This document shows, piece by piece, positions 6,980-12,755 of a stretch of 12,755 bases of DNA. The notes beneath the pieces were generated by a model. The model had not been told where the DNA came from. It saw nothing but the letters and a program-made list of their open reading frames with translations, and did not search any database. Position 1 is the first letter of the stretch. Each line of letters starts with the position of its first letter. Source of the DNA: Deltaproteobacteria bacterium (GTDB taxonomy: Bacteria; Desulfobacterota; Syntrophia; Syntrophales; UBA2210); NCBI GenBank assembly GCA_016935935.1, contig JAFGPZ010000031.1:1-12755 (forward strand), in the 5' to 3' direction. The translations under genes and the position numbers were made by a program.

Positions 6980-7426
6980 CTATTGTTTATCGTTAATGAG
7001 CGCCCAAGCGGCTCTGATCCCCAGTATATAACTCTCAACACCGAATCCGGCAATCTGGCCTTTTGCCATGGATGCAATGACAGATACCTGCCTGAATTCT
7101 TCTCTGGCATGTATATTGGACATATGAACCTCGATGACAGGGATATCCAGTATTTCCAGCGCGTCTCTGATAGCGTAACTGTAATGTGTCCAAGCACCCG
7201 GATTAATGACAACGGCATTGACGTTACCTTCATGGATTCTTTGAATCATTTCGACCATCTCACCTTCGTTATTGCTCTGGAAGCACCCGACCTCACAACC
7301 CAGTTCAGCGGCAATCTCCCTTATTTTTGAATTGATCTCTTCAAGGGTCATGTCTCCGTACTGAGCAGGATCACGCTTACCTAACATGTTCAGGTTTGCT
7401 CCATGAAGAACCAGCATTTTTTTCAT
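6980..7426 (-). CDS. aroQ: Type II 3-dehydroquinate dehydratase
   Basis: Removes water from 3-dehydroquinate to give 3-dehydroshikimate, step three of the shikimate pathway; type II enzymes are small proteins forming dodecamers. The 148 residues match the family length. Active-site residues can be placed by the conserved motifs: N11 in HGANLNMLGKR, R18 and Y23 (the tyrosine of the flexible lid, RDPAQYG), N75 in VINPGAWTH with H81, H101 in EVHMSN, and R112 in HAREEFR. The ATG at 7426 has GGAGG five to six bases upstream. It lies 71 bases after tyrA with no obvious terminator between them, so it is probably in the same transcript. Its product is the substrate of the following aroE. Confidence 0.96.
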   Translation of the reverse strand: MKKMLVLHGANLNMLGKRDPAQYGDMTLEEINSKIREIAAELGCEVGCFQSNNEGEMVEMIQRIHEGNVNAVVINPGAWTHYSYAIRDALEILDIPVIEVHMSNIHAREEFRQVSVIASMAKGQIAGFGVESYILGIRAAWALINDKQ

Positions 7427-7497
7427 TTAATCCTCCCTTTTACTTCATGTGCCAGGGGATACAGGTTGGTCTTTTCCGCTGGCGAACCTTTCAGGGC

Positions 7498-8247
7498 CTA
7501 TTGGAGTAAGGCTGTCATTCCTTCGGTATCGCCTTCTGCAATCAACTTCTTGAACTGCGAAAGATTTTTCTCATAAAGATCCAGCATATTCCCAATATCG
7601 GGGTTTCGGGCAATGATCTCGCAATGGAGCCTCGGATTCTTGAAAATCTTTTCGATTATAGCAAGCTTGGCATTTAAGGTCGGCGTGGAAAATCTTTTAA
7701 TCTCCCGGATATCTGTTTTTGTGTCCCTCAGTGTCAATCCCATCATTATCGTATTGAAGTGGTTGAGTCCTTGAACAACGGCCATAATTTCATCATGTCT
7801 CTCCGGAGTTGTTTCTATCACCTGGGCGCCTCTATTTTCAAACATTTCTTTTGGCCACTGTGACCAAGTATCAACTCTGACAGGACAGAGAACGATGTTT
7901 TGATCTTTTATAGAGAGAACATCGGGGCCAAAAAGAGGGTGACAGCCCATAACCTCTGATGACGAATGGTGGAGCATCGCCTGTACCGGTTCAGCCTTCA
8001 AGGAAGTGAAATCCATGAAAAGAGAGTCATGCTTCATTCTGGGACCAATGTCGGGGATCACCTCCATCGTGATCTCGATGGGAACGCTGACAATTACGAC
8101 CCGGCATATGCGGGCAAGGTCATCGAGAGACATGCCGCTCTGCCTTCCCGTAACGTGTACGGTATATCCTTCCCCTGTAAAAAAATTGGCAAACCACCTG
8201 CCGATCCCTCCCGTACCGCCGATTATTCCTATTTCAAAATCTCTCAT
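7498..8247 (-). CDS. tyrA: Prephenate dehydrogenase
   Basis: Oxidatively decarboxylates prephenate to 4-hydroxyphenylpyruvate, the committed step to tyrosine. The 249 residues contain an N-terminal NAD(P) fold (GIIGGTGGIGRWF, 7-19), SVPIE at the end of the next strand, and DFTSLK at 79-84. The catalytic histidine H103 lies in GCHPLFGPD, the counterpart of GLHPMFGPD in the E. coli enzyme. The helical C-terminal half carries ERHDEIMAVVQGLNHF and R214 in IIARNP, which matches the prephenate-binding arginine of E. coli TyrA. There is no fused chorismate mutase and no ACT domain, so feedback control by an ACT domain is not expected. The ATG at 8247 has only a weak ribosome-binding site but overlaps the stop of an upstream short frame (ATGA). 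Confidence 0.9.
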   Translation of the reverse strand: MRDFEIGIIGGTGGIGRWFANFFTGEGYTVHVTGRQSGMSLDDLARICRVVIVSVPIEITMEVIPDIGPRMKHDSLFMDFTSLKAEPVQAMLHHSSSEVMGCHPLFGPDVLSIKDQNIVLCPVRVDTWSQWPKEMFENRGAQVIETTPERHDEIMAVVQGLNHFNTIMMGLTLRDTKTDIREIKRFSTPTLNAKLAIIEKIFKNPRLHCEIIARNPDIGNMLDLYEKNLSQFKKLIAEGDTEGMTALLQ

Positions 8248-8381
8248 TCTCTTTCAATGTCCTGTTTTATATAGATAGTGCCGAAAGTGGTTTTATCGCC
8301 CGCAACATATAAAACTCATCCTTTGTTCCCCATAATAGTTACCTTGGCATACCTAACATAATCGGGATCAATCGTCACCAT
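8244..8381 (-). pseudogene. Interrupted small reading frame ahead of tyrA
   Basis: One frame runs from ATG 8381 through 21 codons (MVTIDPDYVRYAKV...GNKG) to a TGA at 8318-8316. It then continues for 23 more codons (starting VLYVAGDKTTFG, ending QDIERE) to a second TGA at 8246-8244. That second stop overlaps the tyrA ATG as ATGA, the usual sign of a coupled upstream gene. The two halves could be a gene broken by a nonsense change, a very small selenoprotein, or coincidence. I do not recognise the product. Another frame further upstream (near 8410-8475) also reads like protein (GICGMLFVDIPAEKYA) before ending, which fits a decayed gene with a frameshift. There is no good Shine-Dalgarno before 8381. 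Confidence 0.25.
8290..8315. repeat. Perfect 7-bp inverted repeat directly after in-frame TGA
   Basis: GTTTTAT (8290-8296) and ATAAAAC (8309-8315) are exact reverse complements around a 12-base loop. On the minus strand the stem begins immediately after the TGA at 8318-8316 of the interrupted small frame. The stem is AU-rich and thus weak, and there is no T-run for termination. Confidence 0.4.
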
Positions 8382-8407
8382 GTTATTTTTTCGACATTTA
8401 CCTTCAA
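8380..8407 (-). promoter_or_regulatory. Possible weak promoter ahead of tyrA
   Basis: On the minus strand TTGAAG (8407-8402) is followed after 16 bases by TAACAT (8385-8380), each matching four of six consensus positions. It would serve tyrA-aroQ-aroE independently of the trp genes. The match is modest and in AT-rich sequence, so chance is quite possible. Confidence 0.22.
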
Positions 8408-8503
8408 TTAGGCATATTTTTCAGCAGGGATGTCGACGAAGAGCATACCGCAAATTCCTTCACCTGTCAGAAATTTGAGGCATCTGTTCTTTCTCTATTC
8501 AGG

Positions 8504-9175
8504 TTAACCGCAGCTTCCCACTTTGCTGAAAAGCCCCGCATGATTTTTACCGTAGATTCTATCAAAGCGCCTCACAATATCTGTAATCTTTCTGATTTTG
8601 CAGTGATCCTTCTTCCCAGGGACACTCTCGACACCGCTGTTGATATCTACAGCCTGAGGCAATACCTGATGCAATGCGACCTCTACGTTGTCGATATTAA
8701 GACCACCAGAAAGTATAAGGGGATATCTTTCCTTAATCAGAAGGGCTACATCCCAGTCAGCCTCATTCCCTGTTCCTCCGTATAGACGGGAATCATAACC
8801 GTCAACCAGGATGGCACTGGCAGGATATTCCGAAAGACTTGCAAGATCATCGGCACTCTGAGGAGCGATGGCCCTTATTATGTGATAATCTGAGAGGCAT
8901 TGGGCATATTGGGGCGATTCATCACCATGTAGTTGAATCATATTAAGGGGGCAGTATTTTGCTATTTCCCTGACCTCCAGGGCATCGTGATTGACAAATA
9001 CTCCAACAGATGTCAACCCTTCAGGAAGATTCTGAATGATTTCCGCCGCATTTTCAGGTGACACGTAGCGCGGGCTTTTCCGGTAAAAAATGAAACCAAG
9101 TGCATGGACACCGCTTTCGGCGGCAACCTTGGCGTCATCCAGATTGGTGATACCGCATATTTTGATCTCCGTCAT
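8504..9175 (-). CDS. trpF: Phosphoribosylanthranilate isomerase
   Basis: Converts N-(5'-phosphoribosyl)anthranilate to the ribulose-type isomer CdRP by an Amadori rearrangement, third step of the tryptophan branch. It is a single-domain TIM barrel. The catalytic base C7 is in the opening IKICGIT, and the general acid is D125 in AILVDGYD. LGFIF..KSPRYV, IQLHGDE, LSGGLN and DINSGVES (phosphate-binding end of the barrel) all follow the family pattern. The 223 residues include about 12-15 extra at the C-terminus (ending AGLFSKVGSCG) beyond the usual end. The ATG at 9175 lies six bases after trpC, with AGGGG upstream. It is normally followed by trpB and trpA; here it is followed by a non-coding gap. 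Confidence 0.96.
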   Translation of the reverse strand: MTEIKICGITNLDDAKVAAESGVHALGFIFYRKSPRYVSPENAAEIIQNLPEGLTSVGVFVNHDALEVREIAKYCPLNMIQLHGDESPQYAQCLSDYHIIRAIAPQSADDLASLSEYPASAILVDGYDSRLYGGTGNEADWDVALLIKERYPLILSGGLNIDNVEVALHQVLPQAVDINSGVESVPGKKDHCKIRKITDIVRRFDRIYGKNHAGLFSKVGSCG

Positions 9176-9181
9176 TACTGT

Positions 9182-9958
9182 TTATCCCCTCCCCAGAAGT
9201 TCATCCAGTTTTGCTCCTGTATCTTCGGCTGTCATAAGTGTCTCGCCGATCAGGAAGGTGTTTATACCCACTTTCATCAGCATTTCAATGTCTTGCCTCG
9301 TAACTATGCCACTTTCACTGATGGCAGTTATGTCATCAGGAATAGAAGAAATCAGATCCCTGCTCACATTCAAATCGGTGACAAAGGTGACCAGATCACG
9401 ATTATTAATTCCTAATATGTTAGCTCCTGCAGCAAGGGCTTTTTCAACATCAGCGATCGTATGCACCTCAACTAAAGATGATAGTCCCAATGATTCTGCC
9501 AGCATTATAAAATCTTTGAGGTCTTTTCTATCAAGGATTGCCGCTATCAGAAGTATTGCATCTGCCCCTAGGATCTTTGTCTCGTAGATCTGACAGATAT
9601 CTATAATGAAATCCTTTCTCAGGAGGGGGAGTTTCACCATCTTTCTTATGGACGCCATGTAGGAACCGTGTCCCCCGAAAAACTGTTCGTCTGTGAGGAC
9701 GGAAATGGCCGCGGCCCCCTTTTGTTCGTAATGACATGCTATCTCTACGGGATCAAAGGGGTTCCGAATAATTCCTTTCGAAGGCGAGCGTTTTTTTACC
9801 TCAGCTATGATGGCACATTCCTTCCCGCTCACTGCCCCTGCGAAATCGTTTGTATCGGACGCGTCCAGCGCGGCCTTTTGCAGTTCCGGCAGAGGTTTCT
9901 TTCTCCTTAGACATTCAACCTCATGACGCTTTGTTTCCAATATTGTTTTCAGGAACAT
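9182..9958 (-). CDS. trpC: Indole-3-glycerol phosphate synthase
   Basis: Closes CdRP to indole-3-glycerol phosphate with loss of CO2 and water. A 258-residue stand-alone TIM barrel, not fused to trpF as in E. coli. By alignment to the conserved motifs, the active-site residues are E53 and K55 (AEVKKRSPSKG), K115 (LLRKDFIID), E164 (SLVEVH), N185 (LGINNRDL) and S216 (ISESGI). SVLTDEQFFGG (86-96) and FLIGETLM near the end are also typical. The ATG at 9958 has a GAGAGG ribosome-binding site close by and lies 10 bases after the trpD stop. The gene is intact and tightly packed between trpD and trpF, as expected for one transcript. Confidence 0.97.
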   Translation of the reverse strand: MFLKTILETKRHEVECLRRKKPLPELQKAALDASDTNDFAGAVSGKECAIIAEVKKRSPSKGIIRNPFDPVEIACHYEQKGAAAISVLTDEQFFGGHGSYMASIRKMVKLPLLRKDFIIDICQIYETKILGADAILLIAAILDRKDLKDFIMLAESLGLSSLVEVHTIADVEKALAAGANILGINNRDLVTFVTDLNVSRDLISSIPDDITAISESGIVTRQDIEMLMKVGINTFLIGETLMTAEDTGAKLDELLGRG

Positions 9959-9968
9959 TGGCCTCTCC

Positions 9969-10979
9969 CTAACTGTTGCTTAATCCAATAAGATCATTCA
10001 GTTTACTAATGGCGGCTCCGCTCTTGATACAATCACGGCCAATGGCAATGCCCTCCTCTATAGTTTCCGCCTTTTCACCGGCCATGATAGCCAGCGCTGC
10101 GTTCAGGAGAACGATATTCCCGCGGCACCCATCCTGTCCCTCCAGCACATCTCTCATAATTCGGGCATTGACCATGGTACCTTCTCCGCGAAGTTCTTCA
10201 GAGTTGCAGGTGTCATCGAAAAAATCCAACGGATCGATATTGTAGGTACTTATGATGCCTTCCTTCAGTTCCGAGACGCGTGTCTCTCCCGTCACGGTGG
10301 CTTCGTCTAATCCATCGGAACCATGAACGACGAAGGCACGTTTCGTTCCCAGATTTTTCAGTACGCCTGCAAACATCTCCGTGAGACGAGATTCATAGAC
10401 CCCTATCAGCTGCGCCGTGGCGCCCGCAGGATTTGTCAAAGGGCCCAGCATATTGAATATGGTTCGTATACCGATTTCCCGCCTTGGGCCGATGGCATGC
10501 TTCATGGCGCCATGCAGTTTTGGGGCGAAGAGAAAACCTATGCCGATCTGCTGTATGCATTCTTCCACTATTTCATGATCAGCCATTATGTTTACGCCGA
10601 GGGCCTCCAGGACATCTGCGCTCCCGCAACTGCTGGAAACGGCCCTGTTACCGTGCTTGGCAACGGTAATTCCTGCTGCGGCCACGACAAAGGCGGCAGT
10701 AGTTGAAATATTAAAGGTGTTCAATCCGTCACCCCCGGTTCCGCAGGTATCGACGATGGTCGATGACCGGGCGTCGATCATCGTTGCCTTCCGCCTCATG
10801 ATCCGTGCCGCACCCGTTACTTCTTCTATAGTTTCACCTTTTATTCTGAGTGATGTAATGAAGGCTGCGATCTGCGCCGACGTCGCCTCTCCAACCATTA
10901 TTTCATCCATAGTGGCCATCATTTCCTGTTCTCTCAAGTCTTCGCTCTGTACGACTTTCCCTATTGCTTCCTTTATCAT
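9969..10979 (-). CDS. trpD: Anthranilate phosphoribosyltransferase
   Basis: Transfers phosphoribosyl from PRPP to anthranilate, second step of the tryptophan branch. The 336 residues match stand-alone TrpD enzymes; there is no fused glutaminase domain. Visible are the PRPP-binding glycine loop GTGGDG (80-85), [23 protein letters not shown] (108-116), the anthranilate-binding stretch [16 protein letters not shown] followed by [10 protein letters not shown], and the acidic [12 protein letters not shown] segment that holds magnesium. The ATG at 10979 is preceded by GGGGAG at a slightly long spacing of about ten bases. A second copy of the ribosome-binding segment lies 14 bases further upstream. 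The gap from trpG is 29 bases. Confidence 0.97.
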   Translation of the reverse strand: MIKEAIGKVVQSEDLREQEMMATMDEIMVGEATSAQIAAFITSLRIKGETIEEVTGAARIMRRKATMIDARSSTIVDTCGTGGDGLNTFNISTTAAFVVAAAGITVAKHGNRAVSSSCGSADVLEALGVNIMADHEIVEECIQQIGIGFLFAPKLHGAMKHAIGPRREIGIRTIFNMLGPLTNPAGATAQLIGVYESRLTEMFAGVLKNLGTKRAFVVHGSDGLDEATVTGETRVSELKEGIISTYNIDPLDFFDDTCNSEELRGEGTMVNARIMRDVLEGQDGCRGNIVLLNAALAIMAGEKAETIEEGIAIGRDCIKSGAAISKLNDLIGLSNS

Positions 10980-10981
10980 TT

Positions 10982-11009
10982 TATATACTCCCCTTTATAT
11001 ACTCCCTTT
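10982..11009 (-). repeat. Tandem duplication of the trpD ribosome-binding segment
   Basis: The plus strand reads tatatactccccttt and then tatatactcccttt, two copies of a 14-base unit that differ by one C. On the minus strand this is (A)AAGGGAGTATAT followed by AAAGGGGAGTATAT just before the trpD ATG. It thus gives two successive purine-rich Shine-Dalgarno cores about 10 and 24 bases before the start, with the upstream copy touching the trpG stop codon. Strand slippage is a likely origin. Confidence 0.75.
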
Positions 11010-11593
11010 TAGTTTTCTGCGGTTTTTGCCCTTAATTCCAAAAAATTTCTCATAATCCGTTTCCCCTTGGGCGTCAGTATCGATTCGGGGTGAAACTGTA
11101 CCCCCTCCACAGGATAGCGCCGGTGCCTTACACCCATGATTTCTCCCTTCGCAGTTTCAGCGCTGATATGGAGAAAGGGTGGAAGAGAGTCTCGCTTCAA
11201 TATGAGGGAATGATAGCGCCCCCCATCAAAGGGATTGGGAAGTCCCCTGAAGATGGTTTTGCCGTCGTTGATTATCCCCGATGTCTTCCCGTGCATGATG
11301 CGGTCTGCTCGAACTACGTCCGCTCCAAATGCATACCCAATGGCCTGATGTCCCAGACAGATCCCCATGATGGGGACAGTCCTGTAAAAATTCCTTATAA
11401 CCTCCACGGTAATACCCGCGTCTTTAGGCGCCCCGGGCCCTGGGGAAAGAAAGATGCTGCCGGGCCGAAGTTTTCTGATCTCTTCAATTGTGATGCAGTC
11501 ATTGCGGTAGACCTGGACCTCTTCTTCGAGCTGCCCCAGATACTGGACGAGATTGTAAGTGAAGGAATCGTAATTATCTATCATCAGAATCAT
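11009..11593 (-). CDS. trpG: Anthranilate synthase glutaminase subunit
   Basis: Class I glutamine amidotransferase that supplies ammonia to TrpE for anthranilate formation; in many bacteria the same subunit can also serve PabB. The 194 residues are standard. The opening is IDNYDSFTYNLVQYLG, the oxyanion loop is SPGPGAP (50-56), and the catalytic triad is C79 (GICLGHQAIGYAFG), H168 and E170 (VQFHPESILTP). The MHGKTS and RYHSL segments that contact the synthase subunit are present. The ATG at 11593 overlaps the trpE stop by four bases (ATGA), so expression of the two subunits is likely coupled, which suits their one-to-one complex. The gene is intact. Confidence 0.96.
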   Translation of the reverse strand: MILMIDNYDSFTYNLVQYLGQLEEEVQVYRNDCITIEEIRKLRPGSIFLSPGPGAPKDAGITVEVIRNFYRTVPIMGICLGHQAIGYAFGADVVRADRIMHGKTSGIINDGKTIFRGLPNPFDGGRYHSLILKRDSLPPFLHISAETAKGEIMGVRHRRYPVEGVQFHPESILTPKGKRIMRNFLELRAKTAEN

Positions 11594-12755
11594 GACTTTC
11601 CCCCTATTGTAAAATTGGTCGATGCCAGTTGAATGGCCTGCATCATCCCACCGGCCTTGTTGATGGTCTCTTCATATTCTCTGTCTGGATCGGAATCAGC
11701 TACGATGCCTGCTCCTACCTGTATAAAAATCTTTCCATCCTTGATCACCATCGTCCTGATGGTAATACAGAAATCCATATTCCCCGTATAACTGAAATAT
11801 CCGACTGCGCCGCCATAGGGTCCCCTGCGGACCGTTTCAAGTTCGTCTATGATTTCCATCGCCCGAATTTTCGGCGCCCCCGACAGGGTCCCTGCGGGAA
11901 AGGTAGCCTTCAATACATCGAAACAGTCTTTACCTTCCGATAATTGGGCCTGGATATTGGAAACGAGATGCATAACATGGGAATATCTCTCAACAACCAT
12001 AAGCTGGTTTACTTGCACCGTTCCGATCCGTGCAATTCGACCCAGGTCATTTCTGCCAAGATCGACGAGCATGATGTGCTCAGCCTTTTCCTTCGGGTCC
12101 TGAAGCAGTTCACCCGCAAGTTCCCTGTCTTCCTGTTCTGTCCTTCCCCTGGGTCTCGTCCCGGCAATAGGTCGCAGTTCTACCCTCTTCTCTTCAAGGC
12201 GAACCATAACCTCGGGCGAAGATCCTGTGAGAATGAAATCTTCAAGCTTCAGGTAAAAAAGGTAGGGTGACGGGTTGATATAGCGGAGTGCCCTGTAAAG
12301 ATCGACGGGATCGGAGCCATTTTTCTTTTCAAAGCGCTGCGAGAGGACAACCTGAATGGCTTCTCCCGATTCAATATATTCCTTGGCCCTTTTCACCATG
12401 GATTTGAATGCATCAGGCGTCATATTGGAACAGAGGGGCTCAACAGTTCCTTGCGAATAATTACAGGTTGCCTGCCCCAGGGGAGCATTGATCAACGCAA
12501 TCATTGCATCTATATGTCTCACCTTTTCATCATAGGTCTCCTTCAGGCCTTTCCCCTCAGCGATAGCGGCACACGCCACGACCTTGATAGTGTGACGGAC
12601 GTTGTCAAAAATTATCATGGTGTCGGTGAAGATGAAGACGGCGTCATCGATATTAAGATCATCTGGAACATGGGACGGAAGCCTCTCAAAATATCGCACC
12701 ATATCGTAGGCCAAAAATCCAACTGCGCCTCCATAAAAGCGTGGAAGACCATCTA
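11590..12755 (-). CDS. trpE: Anthranilate synthase component I, N-terminus beyond window
   Basis: Chorismate-using subunit that makes anthranilate with ammonia from TrpG. 387 complete codons are visible. The reading frame stays open to the right edge (GLPRFYGGAVGFLAYDMVRY), so the N-terminal part with the usual LLES tryptophan-binding motif lies outside, and the TTG at 12714 is internal. The chorismate-binding domain is complete: IQVVLSQRF, LTGSSPEVMVR, RPIAGTRPRG (about 12174-12145), AEHIMLVDLGRNDLGR, TFPAGTLSGAPK (about 11904-11869), GPYGGAVGYFSY and the closing VQVGAGIVADSDPDREYEET. PIAGTRPRG together with the adjacent trpG-trpD-trpC-trpF argues for TrpE rather than PabB. Feedback control cannot be judged without the N-terminus, and the operon leader is also outside. 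Confidence 0.96.
   Translation of the reverse strand, partial: DGLPRFYGGAVGFLAYDMVRYFERLPSHVPDDLNIDDAVFIFTDTMIIFDNVRHTIKVVACAAIAEGKGLKETYDEKVRHIDAMIALINAPLGQATCNYSQGTVEPLCSNMTPDAFKSMVKRAKEYIESGEAIQVVLSQRFEKKNGSDPVDLYRALRYINPSPYLFYLKLEDFILTGSSPEVMVRLEEKRVELRPIAGTRPRGRTEQEDRELAGELLQDPKEKAEHIMLVDLGRNDLGRIARIGTVQVNQLMVVERYSHVMHLVSNIQAQLSEGKDCFDVLKATFPAGTLSGAPKIRAMEIIDELETVRRGPYGGAVGYFSYTGNMDFCITIRTMVIKDGKIFIQVGAGIVADSDPDREYEETINKAGGMMQAIQLASTNFTIGGKS

Larger units (their letters stand above)
8248..8503. other. 256-base gap between trpF and tyrA
   Basis: This is the only sizeable gap inside the aromatic amino acid operon, at the position where trpB and trpA would normally follow trpF. No trpB or trpA residue pattern is visible on either strand. 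It holds the interrupted small frame, a 7-base inverted repeat (8290-8296 with 8309-8315) and a possible weak promoter, and it is more AT-rich than the flanking genes. Confidence 0.6.

Noticed and set aside
12712..12714. TTG at 12714 as a start for trpE
   Set aside because: The frame continues upstream with the conserved GLPRFYGGAVGF segment, so the gene simply runs off the window.

Overview
The window reads as chromosomal core DNA of a Gram-negative anaerobe, most like a deltaproteobacterium (Desulfobacterota, perhaps Syntrophia-like). That placement is inference from gene content and order and from the fairly even base composition; no rRNA or other phylogenetic marker is present. No tRNA, CRISPR array, transposase or phage gene was seen.

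Left block (1-4382, all minus strand): a four-gene operon read right to left. It encodes an ABC-2 type ATPase (GldA-like), a six-helix permease (GldF-like), a large membrane-anchored GldG-like auxiliary protein, and a DUF4340 protein cut by the left edge. Gaps between genes are 1 to 13 bases and each gene has a clear Shine-Dalgarno. A strong sigma70-type promoter (TTGACA-16-TATATT, 4502-4529) lies upstream. This is the Gld-type ABC exporter cluster also found in bacteria that do not glide; its substrate is unknown.

Middle block (4574-5952, plus strand): a small YkgJ-type cysteine-cluster protein and the radical-SAM rRNA/tRNA methyltransferase RlmN. They are joined by an ATGA start/stop overlap and diverge from the Gld operon across a 191-base promoter region.

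Right block (6046-12755, minus strand): aromatic amino acid biosynthesis in the order trpE(partial)-trpG-trpD-trpC-trpF, a 256-base gap, tyrA, aroQ, aroE. trpE/G make anthranilate from chorismate, trpD/C/F carry it to indole-glycerol phosphate, aroQ and aroE act in the shikimate pathway that supplies chorismate, and tyrA starts the tyrosine branch. trpB and trpA, expected after trpF, are missing. The gap where they would lie holds a broken-looking small reading frame that ends in an ATGA overlap with tyrA. The aroE end converges on rlmN over a 93-base spacer with an imperfect hairpin.

Most of the window is well-understood housekeeping sequence. The places worth a second look are the trpF-tyrA gap with its in-frame TGA, the short frame before aroE, the Gld-type exporter of unknown substrate, the coupled ykgJ-rlmN pair, and the duplicated ribosome-binding segment before trpD. 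I see no convincing wholly new system.
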